From: Asaia bogorensis
Lineage (GTDB): Bacteria; Pseudomonadota; Alphaproteobacteria; SHVZ01
Reading direction: 5' to 3'
NCBI GenBank assembly: GCA_945897335.1
Contig: CAMDFP010000007.1
Coordinates: forward strand, 1-42,766
Length of the DNA: 42,766 nt
Shown: one piece after another, positions 7,952 through 16,326 of the stretch
Position numbering within the stretch: the stretch's first letter is position 1
How the letters are laid out: every line of letters begins with the position of its first letter
Made by a program: the position numbers and the translations under genes
The notes under the pieces: generated by a model
Seen by the model: only the letters and a program-made list of their open reading frames with translations
Databases searched by the model: none
What the model was told of the DNA's origin: nothing

Positions 7952-8986
7952 ATGAAAGCCTGCGTCCTCCACGCGCCGAAGGATCTCCGCTTCGAGGAGA
8001 TCGCGGACGAAGATCTCGGCGAGCGCGACGTCCGTGTCGACGTCGCCGCCGGCGGCATATGCGGGTCGGACCTGCACTATTTCTTCCATGGCGGCTTCGG
8101 CACCGTGCGCCTGAAGCAGCCTATGATCCTCGGCCACGAGGTTTCCGGCACGATCGGCGCGATCGGCTCGGGCGTCCGCTCGGTCAAGGTCGGCCAGCTC
8201 GTCGCCGTCGATCCCGGCATCGCCTGCGGCACCTGCCGCTATTGCCAGGACGGCCTGCAGAACCAGTGCCTGGACATGCGCTTCTTCGGCAGCGCCATGC
8301 GCTTCCCGCATGTCCAGGGCGCGTTCCGCCAGAGCCTCACCATCGGCGAGCGCCAGGCCCGCGTGCTGCCTACGACGGTCACCGCCTCGCAGGCGGCCTT
8401 TGCTGAGCCGCTGGCGGTTGCGCTCCACGCCATGACCCGGGCGGGGGCGCTGCTGGGAAAGCGCGTTCTGGTCACCGGGGCCGGCCCGATCGGCGCGCTC
8501 ACTGTCGCCGCCGCGCGGATGTGCGGAGCGGCGGAGATCGTTGCGGTCGACGTCGCCAAGGCGCCGCTCGCCGCTGCGCTGAAGATGGGCGCCGACCACG
8601 CCATCGACGCCTCGGCCGATCCGGACTGGGCGACGCGCTACGAGGCGAACAAGGGCACCTTCGACGTCGCCTTCGAGGCGTCCGGCAACGAGCGCGCGAC
8701 GCGCGCGGCGATGATGGCGACCCGCGCCCGCGGCATCCTCGTCCAGCTCGGCATGGGCGGCGATATGAACGTGCCGATGAACATGGCCGTCACCAAGGAG
8801 ATCGATGTCCGGGGCTCGTTCCGCTTCTATGAGGAGTTCGGCTGGGCGGTAGATTGCATCGCCTCGGGCCGCATCGACGTGCTGCCGATCCTCACCGACA
8901 CCATCGCCGCGACCGACGCCGATCGCGCCTTCGCCCTGGCCGGTGACCGCTCACGCGCGATGAAGGTCCATCTGAGCTTCGCCTAG
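7952..8986 (+). CDS. idnD: L-idonate 5-dehydrogenase-like zinc alcohol dehydrogenase
   Basis: This is a 344-residue medium-chain dehydrogenase. The catalytic zinc site is C37 in GGICGSDLHY and H62-E63 in ILGHEVSG. A structural zinc site is formed by C92, C95, C98 and C106. The cofactor loop reads TGAGPIGAL near residue 175. The segment DMRFFGSAMRFPHVQGAF and the later TRARGILVQLGMGG and VRGSFRF are close to E. coli IdnD as I remember it. That enzyme oxidises L-idonate to 5-ketogluconate. AGGAG lies just upstream of the ATG. No ketogluconate reductase, kinase or transporter lies nearby, so the substrate may be a related polyol or sugar acid. The stop codon overlaps the stop of the convergent gene by four bases. 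Confidence 0.85.
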   Translation: MKACVLHAPKDLRFEEIADEDLGERDVRVDVAAGGICGSDLHYFFHGGFGTVRLKQPMILGHEVSGTIGAIGSGVRSVKVGQLVAVDPGIACGTCRYCQDGLQNQCLDMRFFGSAMRFPHVQGAFRQSLTIGERQARVLPTTVTASQAAFAEPLAVALHAMTRAGALLGKRVLVTGAGPIGALTVAAARMCGAAEIVAVDVAKAPLAAALKMGADHAIDASADPDWATRYEANKGTFDVAFEASGNERATRAAMMATRARGILVQLGMGGDMNVPMNMAVTKEIDVRGSFRFYEEFGWAVDCIASGRIDVLPILTDTIAATDADRAFALAGDRSRAMKVHLSFA

Positions 8987-10632
8987 AGGCGTCGTTCCAG
9001 CCGTTTGAGGGTGATTGCGACGCGCCCGGCCAGCTCGGGCCAGTCGCCCCGGCGATGCTGGCGCCAGAGCCGCATGGACGGATACCAGCTCGTGTCCTCG
9101 CCCTCGAGGCCCCAGCGCCAGTCCGGCACCTTCGCCAGCAGCGTCCACACCGGGTGGCCAAGCGCGCCGGCCAGATGCGCCATGGCCGTATCCACGGTGA
9201 TGACCAGATCGGTGGCGGCGACGAAGCGCGCGGTCTCGGCGAAGTCGCCGAGGCGCTCGCCGAGATCCATGAGATTCGCACGCGCGACGTCGGCCGCCTT
9301 CGCGCCGAACTGAAGTGAGAGCCAGCGGATGCCAGGCACAGCGAGCATCGGGGCCAGGGCATCGAGGGACGCCGACCGCTGCTCGTCACGGGCCTGGCCC
9401 GGATTGCCGGCCCAGACGAGGCCGACGGTCGGCCGGGGGTCGGGCGGAAGTTCGGCGGCAGGGGGACGTGGCAGATAGGCGGCCGCCGCCGCATCGGCGC
9501 CGAGCGCGAGCGGCAGGCTCATGATCGGGATGGCGACGTCGTGAGGCGGTAGGGGCAAAGCATCGTTGACGACCGTGGCGGCGGGGAAAGCCCCCTGCAG
9601 CAGCCGCAGCACCGGCGCCGGGACCGCCAGCACCACGCGTGCGACGCGCTCCACCGCAGCCGGGACGTAGCGGGCGAACTGCAGGACGTCGCCGAGCCCC
9701 TGTTCGGCATGGACGAGAAGCGTCGTTTCCCGGTTATCGGCACCTGTCCAGCGGGGCGCCTCGCTCGGCGACCGGCAGAGACCGGGAACGCGCCAGCGCC
9801 ATTCGTACTCCCGGCGACCTTCGCCGATCCGCCCGGCGGTCAGCAGCAGGACCGCGTGGTTGTAATGGTCGGCCGCAGACTGCGGCGCGATGGACAGCGC
9901 CCGCCGCGCCGCCTCCTCCGCAGCAGTGAGATGCGGAAACTCGAGCAGGCAGTTGCTGAGGGTCCGGTGGAAGCCCTCATGCGCGGGAAGGATCGCGAGG
10001 CTGCGCCGGGCGCAGGCAAGGGCCGCATCGAGCGCGCCGACGCGGCGAAGACCGTCACCGAGATTGTTCCAGATCTCCGGGTCGCCGGGCGTGACAAGTG
10101 CCGCGCGCCTCAACCGGCTGACCGCCCGGCCGGGCTGGCGCGTCAGATCGGCGATCCCGAGATTGAGCTGTGCGGCGGCGAATGCGGGCTCGAGGGCGAC
10201 GGCGCGGCGCCAGGATCGCGATGCCGCGTTGGTGTCGCCGGTCGCTTCCTCCGCCTTCCCGAGATTCACCCAGGTGATGGCGTCCGCGGGATCGCTCCAG
10301 AGGATTCGCCGGAAGAGCGCGACGGCGACTGTGGCGTCACCTTGACCGAGCGCCAGGAGCGCAAGGGTGCCGGTAACGGCGGCGCGGCCGGGATCGAGGA
10401 CGAGGGCTCGCCGCAGCAGCCGCTGGGCAAGATCGGGCCGGTGGCTAGCCTCGGCGACCTGGGAGAGAGCCAGGGCGGCATCGATGTGCGCGGGCTGTGC
10501 CGCGATCGCCCGGTGAAGGGCGGCGGCACTCGCGCCGGTGGCGCCGAGGAGGAACCACCCGTCCGCATCATCCGGACGCAGGACGAGGTGACGCAGAATG
10601 TCGCTCCGGGCGATGCCGGTTCCGGACGTCAC
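8983..10632 (-). CDS. TPR-repeat protein with GT9-like glycosyltransferase domain
   Basis: The protein has 549 residues from a GTG at 10632; the start is not certain. Residues about 20-285 are helical TPR-like repeats, for example WVNLGKAEEATGDTNAASRS and IWNNLGDGLRRVGALDAA. From about 303 the sequence reads TLLVHAEQGLGDVLQFARYV, then VGLVWAGNP near 404, TDLVITVDTAMAHLAGALG near 475-491 and VPDWRWGLEGEDTSWYP near 502-518. These mark the heptosyltransferase-like (GT9) fold common in TPR fusion proteins of proteobacteria. The acceptor is unknown. It follows the two oxygenase genes by 35 bases on the same strand and could be part of their operon. Confidence 0.85.
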   Translation of the reverse strand: MTSGTGIARSDILRHLVLRPDDADGWFLLGATGASAAALHRAIAAQPAHIDAALALSQVAEASHRPDLAQRLLRRALVLDPGRAAVTGTLALLALGQGDATVAVALFRRILWSDPADAITWVNLGKAEEATGDTNAASRSWRRAVALEPAFAAAQLNLGIADLTRQPGRAVSRLRRAALVTPGDPEIWNNLGDGLRRVGALDAALACARRSLAILPAHEGFHRTLSNCLLEFPHLTAAEEAARRALSIAPQSAADHYNHAVLLLTAGRIGEGRREYEWRWRVPGLCRSPSEAPRWTGADNRETTLLVHAEQGLGDVLQFARYVPAAVERVARVVLAVPAPVLRLLQGAFPAATVVNDALPLPPHDVAIPIMSLPLALGADAAAAAYLPRPPAAELPPDPRPTVGLVWAGNPGQARDEQRSASLDALAPMLAVPGIRWLSLQFGAKAADVARANLMDLGERLGDFAETARFVAATDLVITVDTAMAHLAGALGHPVWTLLAKVPDWRWGLEGEDTSWYPSMRLWRQHRRGDWPELAGRVAITLKRLERRL

Positions 10633-10667
10633 CGGACGATGTTCCGCGCCCGGCTCAGGGGCGCCGT

Positions 10668-11492
10668 CTAGGCCGCCTCGGTCTTCCGCATGGTGATCGC
10701 GCGGCGGCGCTCGATGAACTGCTTGTGGATGGCCAGGGCCTCGTCGGTGAAGTCGCCGAGGGCGCGCGGCTGCAGGTCGAAATTACCGTAGCGATTCTCG
10801 CCGCGGACCAGCGCGGCGGTGTCGCGCATGCCGGTCGTCTGCCGCACATGCGCTGGCACGTAGCGGATGACCAGGCCGATGCGGCGCTCGTCGGTCTCGT
10901 TCGGGCCCGAGCCATGGGCGATCTTCACGTGATGCAGCGACATCTGCCCGGTCGCGAGCGGCATGTCGACGCAGCGGGCCGGATCGACCGCCACCTGCAT
11001 CTCCTGGCCGCGGGAGAGCATGTTGTCCTGGCCGAAGGTGTCCTTGTGCGGCGACAGCTCGCCGATATGCGATCCCGTCATCACCTGCATGCACCCGCTC
11101 TCGCGCGTCGCCGGGCTCAAGGCGACCCAGGCGGTCAGCACGTCGTAGGGCTCGAGCCCCCAGTACTTGGCATCCTGGTGCCAGGAGAAGAACGACTTGG
11201 CGTGCGGCTCCTTGGTCAGGAATGCCGATTCCCAGCAGAGAATGTCGGGGCCGAGCAGGCTCTCGACCCGGTCCAGGATGCGGGGAGAGCGGATGATCTC
11301 GTCGACAGTGGTCGAGTAGATGTTGGGCATGGCGATCAGCGACCGTGGCAGCGGCCCGCCCAGCTTCGCCTCGAAGCTCTCCAGCTTGCGCCGCGCCTCG
11401 GCGACCTCGCCGGCATCGAGCACGTCATAGGGGAAGAGATAGCCGTCGCGCTGGTAGCGGGCGACTTCGTCGGACGAAAGGGCATAGCTCAT
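10668..11492 (-). CDS. Phytanoyl-CoA dioxygenase (PhyH) family Fe(II)/2-oxoglutarate oxygenase
   Basis: The protein has 274 residues from the ATG at 11492; an upstream extension adds only a low-complexity tail. The iron-binding triad is visible: H105 and D107 in SWHQDAKYW and H193 in VKIAHGSGPNET. An arginine (R203, R204 or R210) is placed to hold 2-oxoglutarate. The TAWVALSPATRESGCMQVMTGSH stretch (about residues 120-142; quoted here only by its ends TAWVAL and MTGSH) is the family core. Such enzymes hydroxylate small molecules in the cytoplasm; the substrate cannot be read from the sequence. The gene follows the TauD-like gene by 13 bases, so the two oxygenases are probably made together. 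Confidence 0.9.
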   Translation of the reverse strand: MSYALSSDEVARYQRDGYLFPYDVLDAGEVAEARRKLESFEAKLGGPLPRSLIAMPNIYSTTVDEIIRSPRILDRVESLLGPDILCWESAFLTKEPHAKSFFSWHQDAKYWGLEPYDVLTAWVALSPATRESGCMQVMTGSHIGELSPHKDTFGQDNMLSRGQEMQVAVDPARCVDMPLATGQMSLHHVKIAHGSGPNETDERRIGLVIRYVPAHVRQTTGMRDTAALVRGENRYGNFDLQPRALGDFTDEALAIHKQFIERRRAITMRKTEAA

Positions 11493-11505
11493 CGGATCTT
11501 CCTTT

Positions 11506-12585
11506 TTACGCCGCGGCCTGGCCGATGCCGCCGCGGTCGGCGCCCGGCTCGATCGAGCGCCACAATACTTCATGGCCCTGCGGCAGCGCCCGGCTGTTGG
11601 GGAGTGCCAGCCAGATCCGGAGCAGCAGGCGGTCCTGTCCGGAGGCGGCGTCGTCCTCGAAAGGCGTGCGGCCGTGGTAGATCACGTGGTTATTGAGGAA
11701 CTGCATGTCGCCCGGCTCGAAGCGCATCTCGAAGGACAACTCCTGGGCAAGCTCCATCAGCATGTCGATGCCCTGGCGCTGGGCCTCGGTCAGCCGCGGC
11801 ACCTCGCCCATCTTCTGGGCGGCCTCGATGTAGGTGAGCGAGTAGTGGCTGGTGAAGCGGCCGTCGCGCTGACCGAAGATCGGCAGCGGATAGGCCAGCT
11901 TCTCGCCGCTCGGCTCCTCGCCGAAGCGGCTCCGCCAGATGTCCTCGTAGAGCGCGGCGCAGAGCTCCGGGCGGCGTTCGAGCATGACGTTGTGGACCTT
12001 GGCCGAGCTGGCGAGCTTGCTGACGCCGCCTGACTTCGCCTGGCGGACGCAGAGGAGCCCGACGGCATCGCAGCGGTCGGTATGGAAGCGGAGCTGGCCG
12101 TTGGTGAGGGTGCGAGCGTAGGAGGAGAGGAAGGTCTTGCCCTGGCCTTCGTCGAGCTGGCCGTAGCGCTGGCCGGCGAGCGCGGCGCCGCCCTCGTCGC
12201 GGATGGCGCGCATCAGCTCGCCCGACTTGTTCTGGTTGAGCGGCCGGCCGAGGTTGGCGCCGAGCCCGAACCAGATCCGGCGCAGATCCTCCTCGGCATA
12301 TCGCGCGACCGGCAGGCCGCGCAGCTTCACCATGCCGCAGCCGTTCTCGAGTTCGTCGCGGATGTCTTCGAAGAGCGCGGCCATGCCGGGGAGAGGGAAA
12401 TCCGCCTTGCCGATCGCCGACCAGGCGAGGCCGCGACGCTTGGCACCCTGGAGTGCCGCATCGATTTCGGTAATGGCATCGGCCGGAAGGTCGCGCACCC
12501 AGCGCGAAGATCGCGCCACATCACGCCCGAGCCAGGCGGAGGGGCCTGCGATCGGGCGGGGGAGAGTGGTGGTGGTCATCGGCAT
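11506..12585 (-). CDS. TauD/TfdA family Fe(II)/2-oxoglutarate oxygenase
   Basis: This is a 359-residue protein. The iron ligands are H168 and D170 in LRFHTDRCD and H304 in NNHVIYHGRTPFED. R323 in LLLRIWLALPN is the expected 2-oxoglutarate ligand. MKLRGLP-type sequence near residue 86 (MVKLRGLPVARY) and the GLGANLGRPLNQN loop are typical of the larger TauD-like hydroxylases. The protein is longer than taurine dioxygenase (about 280 residues), and the extra length is mainly N-terminal. It is the first gene of a minus-strand group with a PhyH oxygenase and a TPR-glycosyltransferase, and it is divergent from an MFS transporter. Its substrate is unknown. Confidence 0.9.
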   Translation of the reverse strand: MPMTTTTLPRPIAGPSAWLGRDVARSSRWVRDLPADAITEIDAALQGAKRRGLAWSAIGKADFPLPGMAALFEDIRDELENGCGMVKLRGLPVARYAEEDLRRIWFGLGANLGRPLNQNKSGELMRAIRDEGGAALAGQRYGQLDEGQGKTFLSSYARTLTNGQLRFHTDRCDAVGLLCVRQAKSGGVSKLASSAKVHNVMLERRPELCAALYEDIWRSRFGEEPSGEKLAYPLPIFGQRDGRFTSHYSLTYIEAAQKMGEVPRLTEAQRQGIDMLMELAQELSFEMRFEPGDMQFLNNHVIYHGRTPFEDDAASGQDRLLLRIWLALPNSRALPQGHEVLWRSIEPGADRGGIGQAAA

Positions 12586-12602
12586 TTCCCAGATTGCGAG
12601 CG

Positions 12603-13943
12603 ATGATAGCGCGTCGGGTCGGGGTCGGGCAAAGTGCCTCGCCGTCAGCGCGCCTCCCGGAGCCCTCCCTGTCCCATCCGTTCATCGACCTCGTCAAGGA
12701 TCCGCCGACCCGGCGGGTCTGGGCCGGTCTCAGCCTGCAGAGCATCGCCGAGGAACTACTGCGCATGGCGGTGATCTGGCTCGCCATCGACATGGTGGGT
12801 GCAGCCGCGAGCTTCCTGCCGGCGGCTCAGTTCGTCGCCGCCTTCGTCGTCAGCATCCTTGCCGGTGCGGTCGCCGACCGGTTCTCGCCGCGGGGGACGA
12901 TGGTGTGGGTGAATCTGATCCGTGCCGGCCTGGCACTCCTGCCGGTAGCGATGTTTCTCGCCGATCTCCTCTCCTTCCCGATGCTGATGCTGGCTGCCGT
13001 CGCCATGTCGTCGCTCCGCGGCGTCTACGACCCGGCGCTGCAGGCGAGCGTGCCGAAACTCGCGCCGTCGCCGGGCCACATGCAGGCGATGAACGGACTC
13101 TTCGATTCCACCCACCGCATGGCCCGCCTGATCGGGCCATTCATCGGCGGCTTCCTGTCCCTGGTGTTGCCGGTCATCCACTTCCTGACGGTGACCGCGA
13201 TCGGCTACGTGCTGAGCGCGCTGGCGATCCGCGGCGTCGGCCGTGGCCTCGACGTGCCGCATGGAATCCAGGGGTCCGCCGGCGTCGCCGGTGCGATCCG
13301 GCGGATGCTGCAGGGAGTGACGGTGGCCCGGCGCGACCGGCCCGTCGGCCGCATCCTCATCGCCAATTCCGTCAACCTGTTCGGCTGGATCCTCGGGCTG
13401 ACCCTCGGCATTCCGATGCTGATGGCGAACCATCCGCCGTCGGGCTTCGAGGATCAGCCGCTGGTCGCCTTGAGCTGCATCGTCGGCGCCTACGGGGCTG
13501 GCGACTTCTCTTCCAACATCTGGGTCGCGAACCGCTATCCGGCCGACCGCTGGCGCTTCATGTTCACTGGATACCTAGTGCTCGGCCTCGGCACCGCCTG
13601 CCTGCCGCTGCCGATCATCATCGGCCTCGGCTCCTGGGAGCTGCCGGTGATGATGGCGATCGGCTTCGTCGGCGGATGGGGCGGGCCGATCTTCTTCCTG
13701 CCGATGCTGACGACGCTGCAGACCCGGGTCTCCGGCGCCGACCTCGCCGCGGTGTTCCGGCTCCGGATCGCGCTCACCTCGGGCTCGATGGCGCTGAGCT
13801 CGCTCACCGGGTCGTGGATGTTCGCCGGGCCGGGGCCGATATTTACCGTCGTCTTCGCCGGCCTGTTCATGGCGGCGACCGGCTGCGTCGGCCTCCTCGC
13901 GCGGCCGCCGGAGATGTCGGCGGCCGCGTCTAAGGAGACTTAG
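12603..13943 (+). CDS. MFS transporter (MFS_3/EntS-like)
   Basis: This is a membrane protein of about 446 residues with around 12 hydrophobic segments. The loop after the second helices, GAVADRFSPRGTMVWVNLIR, is the MFS A-motif region, and LRGVYDPALQASVPKL follows as in EntS-type exporters. The start is uncertain. I give the ATG at 12603, but a TTG at 12594 is also in frame and neither has a good ribosome binding site. The conserved part begins near LVKDPPTRRVWAG. The gene lies only 17 bases from the divergent TauD-like gene, so the two must share promoter DNA and are probably linked in function. The stop overlaps the convergent gene's stop (TTAG). Confidence 0.85.
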   Translation: MIARRVGVGQSASPSARLPEPSLSHPFIDLVKDPPTRRVWAGLSLQSIAEELLRMAVIWLAIDMVGAAASFLPAAQFVAAFVVSILAGAVADRFSPRGTMVWVNLIRAGLALLPVAMFLADLLSFPMLMLAAVAMSSLRGVYDPALQASVPKLAPSPGHMQAMNGLFDSTHRMARLIGPFIGGFLSLVLPVIHFLTVTAIGYVLSALAIRGVGRGLDVPHGIQGSAGVAGAIRRMLQGVTVARRDRPVGRILIANSVNLFGWILGLTLGIPMLMANHPPSGFEDQPLVALSCIVGAYGAGDFSSNIWVANRYPADRWRFMFTGYLVLGLGTACLPLPIIIGLGSWELPVMMAIGFVGGWGGPIFFLPMLTTLQTRVSGADLAAVFRLRIALTSGSMALSSLTGSWMFAGPGPIFTVVFAGLFMAATGCVGLLARPPEMSAAASKET

Positions 13944-15541
13944 GCCGTCGCGACGTAGCCGTCGCGGCGGGGATCGCAGCCGCCGGTCATGGCGCCGGAG
14001 GCCGGGTCGATGGTGATCCCGTGCATGCCGCCGACCGACATGGTCCAGGGAACGTAGTGCTCGGCGTCATGGCCGCGGGCCTTCAGTGCGTCGACCACCT
14101 CCGGGCGGACGCGACCTTCGACCTGGACCCGCTTGCCGTCCCACAGGCGCGCCCGCGGCGCCTCGATCGCGTCCTGGATCGGCAGGCCGAAATCGACCAG
14201 CTGGACCATGGTCTGGGTCTGGGTCTGGCAGATGCCATAGCTGCCGGGCGTGCCCAGCGCCAGCACCGCCTTGCCCTTGCGAAGCCCCACCGACGGCGCC
14301 ATCGGCAGCGCCAACGGGCCGCCCGGGCGCATGTAGTTGGTGCCCTTCGGGTTGATCTCGCCCCAGTAGAGGAAGTTGTTGGAGCAGACGCCGGTGCCCG
14401 GAATCACCACGCCGCCGCCGAAGCCGGCGCCGAGGCTCTGGGTCAGGCAGATGACGTTGCCGTCCTTGTCGGCGGCGGAGAAGGACGTGGTGTGCTCCTT
14501 CCGCTCGTCGATCGGCTTCGGCTCGACCCATTGCTCGGTCGGCGCGTCGATCGGCTTGCCGTCGGCGACGCGCTTCCGGAGCTTGGCGACGAAGGCGTCG
14601 GAGAGCAGCTCCTTCAGTTTTTTCGCGGACGGATTGTTGTTGAGGATGCGCGCCTCCGCGGCGACGCGGATGGCACGATAGACGATGTCGAGATGCTCGA
14701 CGCCGTTGCGCTCGAGCCGGCCGAGGTCGAAGCCGTCGAGGATGCGCAGCGTGAGCAGGTATTGGAAGCTCTCACAGGGCGGCGGCAGTGAGTAGACGGT
14801 CATGCCGCGATAGTCGGCGGTGACGGGCTCCAGCCACTCGGGCTTCACCGCGTCCAGGTCCTCCTGGGTCAGGCAGCCGCCGAGCTTCTTCATGTGGCTC
14901 AAGAACGCCTTGCCGAGGTCCCCCTTGTACAGATAGTCGGGGCCGTTCTTGACGATCGACTCGTAGGTCTTGGCGAGGTCGGTCTGCTTAAGCACCTGGC
15001 CCGCTTTCACCGCCCCCTTGCCGAAGGCGTAGTTCTTGTTCCAATCCTCGTAGAAGGCTTTGTATGGCTTGAGGTCGCGGGCGGCTTCCATGAACTTGTC
15101 TTCGTTGAAGACGGTCAGCACGATGCCGTCGCGTGCCAGCTCGATCGCGGGTGCGAACACGTCCTTCAGGGACTTCTTGCCATAGGTCTCGACCAGAGTG
15201 CACCAGCCGGCGAGGTTGCCTGGTGTCGAGCAGGCGAGCGGTCCGCGGTGCAGATCCTCACGGTCCTTGAAGCGCGAGACCGGCAGCTTGAAGGGAACTT
15301 TGGTGATGAAGTCGAGCGTACGGACCCGCTTCTCCTTGGCGACGTACATGGTCGCCATGCCCATGCCGGCGAGGCCGGACATGTAGGGCTCGGCGACGTT
15401 GAGCACGGCGGCGGTGGCGGCGATGGCGTCGAAGGCATTCCCGCCTTCGCGCATCAGGCGGGCGCCGGCCTGGGCGGCCAGCGGATGCGCTGCAGCGACG
15501 ACGCCATGGACCGATGCGACCGGCGGACGTTTCCCGTTCAT
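13940..15541 (-). CDS. Gamma-glutamyltransferase family protein (Ntn hydrolase)
   Basis: This 533-residue protein has the gamma-glutamyltransferase layout. An N-terminal AAHPLAAQAGARLMREGGNAFDA is marked here by its ends AAHPLA and GGNAFDA. GPLACSTPGNLAGW lies near residue 100. The autocleavage site KEHTTSFSAADKDGN makes T351 the predicted nucleophile of the small subunit. C-terminal GTPGSYGICQTQTQTMVQ and GRVRPEVVDALKARGH also fit. No signal peptide is seen, unlike E. coli Ggt, so it should act in the cytoplasm. The family includes hydrolases for gamma-glutamyl compounds and some cephalosporin-type acylases; the substrate is open. It is only 35% or so alike by eye to the second copy at 33035, so the two are not a recent duplication. 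Confidence 0.9.
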   Translation of the reverse strand: MNGKRPPVASVHGVVAAAHPLAAQAGARLMREGGNAFDAIAATAAVLNVAEPYMSGLAGMGMATMYVAKEKRVRTLDFITKVPFKLPVSRFKDREDLHRGPLACSTPGNLAGWCTLVETYGKKSLKDVFAPAIELARDGIVLTVFNEDKFMEAARDLKPYKAFYEDWNKNYAFGKGAVKAGQVLKQTDLAKTYESIVKNGPDYLYKGDLGKAFLSHMKKLGGCLTQEDLDAVKPEWLEPVTADYRGMTVYSLPPPCESFQYLLTLRILDGFDLGRLERNGVEHLDIVYRAIRVAAEARILNNNPSAKKLKELLSDAFVAKLRKRVADGKPIDAPTEQWVEPKPIDERKEHTTSFSAADKDGNVICLTQSLGAGFGGGVVIPGTGVCSNNFLYWGEINPKGTNYMRPGGPLALPMAPSVGLRKGKAVLALGTPGSYGICQTQTQTMVQLVDFGLPIQDAIEAPRARLWDGKRVQVEGRVRPEVVDALKARGHDAEHYVPWTMSVGGMHGITIDPASGAMTGGCDPRRDGYVATA

Positions 15542-15676
15542 GTTTCCCCCTCAGTTTAAGCCGGGCTGCGGCTTTCGGCGGAAAGACTAGACCAGCTTCG
15601 CGCCTGGTGTCGCCTTTCCCTTTCCAATACGAAACCGGCGGTGACGGGTCTCGCGGCGGCTGCTAGCGTCGCCGTC

Positions 15677-16162
15677 ATGGGAATGAACACGCCGGGGCGG
15701 AGCTATCCGCCCTTCACCGATGAAAGCCGAATTCTCGCCATCGTCGAGGGCTTCAAGGCGCACACGCTGCCGGCGACGGAGTGGACGCACCAGGCGCATC
15801 TCGCAGTCGGACTTTGGCACGTGCGCCGCTTCGGCGAAGGGGCCGCGAAGGCGCTGCTCCGCGACGGCATCGGCCGCTACAACGAGGCCTCGGGCACCCC
15901 CAACAGCGACACCCGCGGCTACCACGAGACGGTGACGATGTATTACGTCTGGGCCGCCGCGCGCTTTCTCGAGACGGCGACGTCGACGTCGCTGCTCGAC
16001 CTCGTCAACGGCTTCGTCGAGAGCCGCCACGGCTCCAAGGCCGGCATCTTCGTCTTCTGGAGTCGTGATATCCTGCTGTCGACGCCCGCCCGTCGCTCCT
16101 GGGTCGAACCCGATCTGGCGCCACTTTCGGTCGGGACTCTCGCCGCCGCGGTCTTCACTTGA
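15677..16162 (+). CDS. Uncharacterised conserved-looking protein with histidine motifs
   Basis: The protein has 161 residues from the ATG at 15677; a second ATG lies two codons later, and an upstream GTG at 15641 is also in frame. I do not recognise the family. It is mostly helical and soluble, with two striking motifs: EWTHQAHLAVGLWHVRR and TRGYHETVTMYYVWAAARF. The histidines and the glutamate in GYHE could bind a metal, but that is a guess. Codon use matches its neighbours and the sequence looks like a constrained protein, not chance reading frame. It is divergent from the gamma-glutamyltransferase gene and 164 bases before the metalloprotease gene. Confidence 0.7.
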   Translation: MGMNTPGRSYPPFTDESRILAIVEGFKAHTLPATEWTHQAHLAVGLWHVRRFGEGAAKALLRDGIGRYNEASGTPNSDTRGYHETVTMYYVWAAARFLETATSTSLLDLVNGFVESRHGSKAGIFVFWSRDILLSTPARRSWVEPDLAPLSVGTLAAAVFT

Positions 16163-16259
16163 ATTTTGACGTCGCTCCCCCGTTCGGATGACGACGCCTC
16201 CGCGGCGATCTGATCGTCTTTCGCCTCGCAAAGTCGCCGATATCCGATCCCTATCGTTC

Positions 16260-16289
16260 TTGTTATTTCTCCGGCGTTTTATGTAAAAT
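16260..16289 (+). promoter_or_regulatory. Putative sigma-70-type promoter of the metalloprotease gene
   Basis: TTGTTA at 16260-16265 and TAAAAT at 16284-16289 are separated by 18 bases in a locally AT-rich patch that stands out in this GC-rich sequence. Transcription would start near 16296, about 30 bases before the GTG at 16327. This also argues against the ATG at 16288, which lies inside the -10 element. Confidence 0.6.
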
Positions 16290-16300
16290 GCGATGTATAG

Positions 16301-16314
16301 CCCCACGCGTGGGG
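16301..16314. promoter_or_regulatory. Perfect 14-bp palindrome between promoter and ribosome binding site
   Basis: CCCCACGCGTGGGG is a perfect palindrome. It lies a few bases past the predicted transcription start and directly abuts the GGAGGA ribosome binding site at 16315-16320. The position suits a repressor operator. It has no loop, so an RNA hairpin is less likely. No regulator gene lies beside it. Confidence 0.45.
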
Positions 16315-16326
16315 GGAGGATCCTTC

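Noticed and set aside
16288-16326. Upstream ATG start for the metalloprotease
   Set aside because: It overlaps the predicted -10 element and would put 13 unrelated residues before an otherwise standard signal peptide. The GTG at 16327 has the ribosome binding site.
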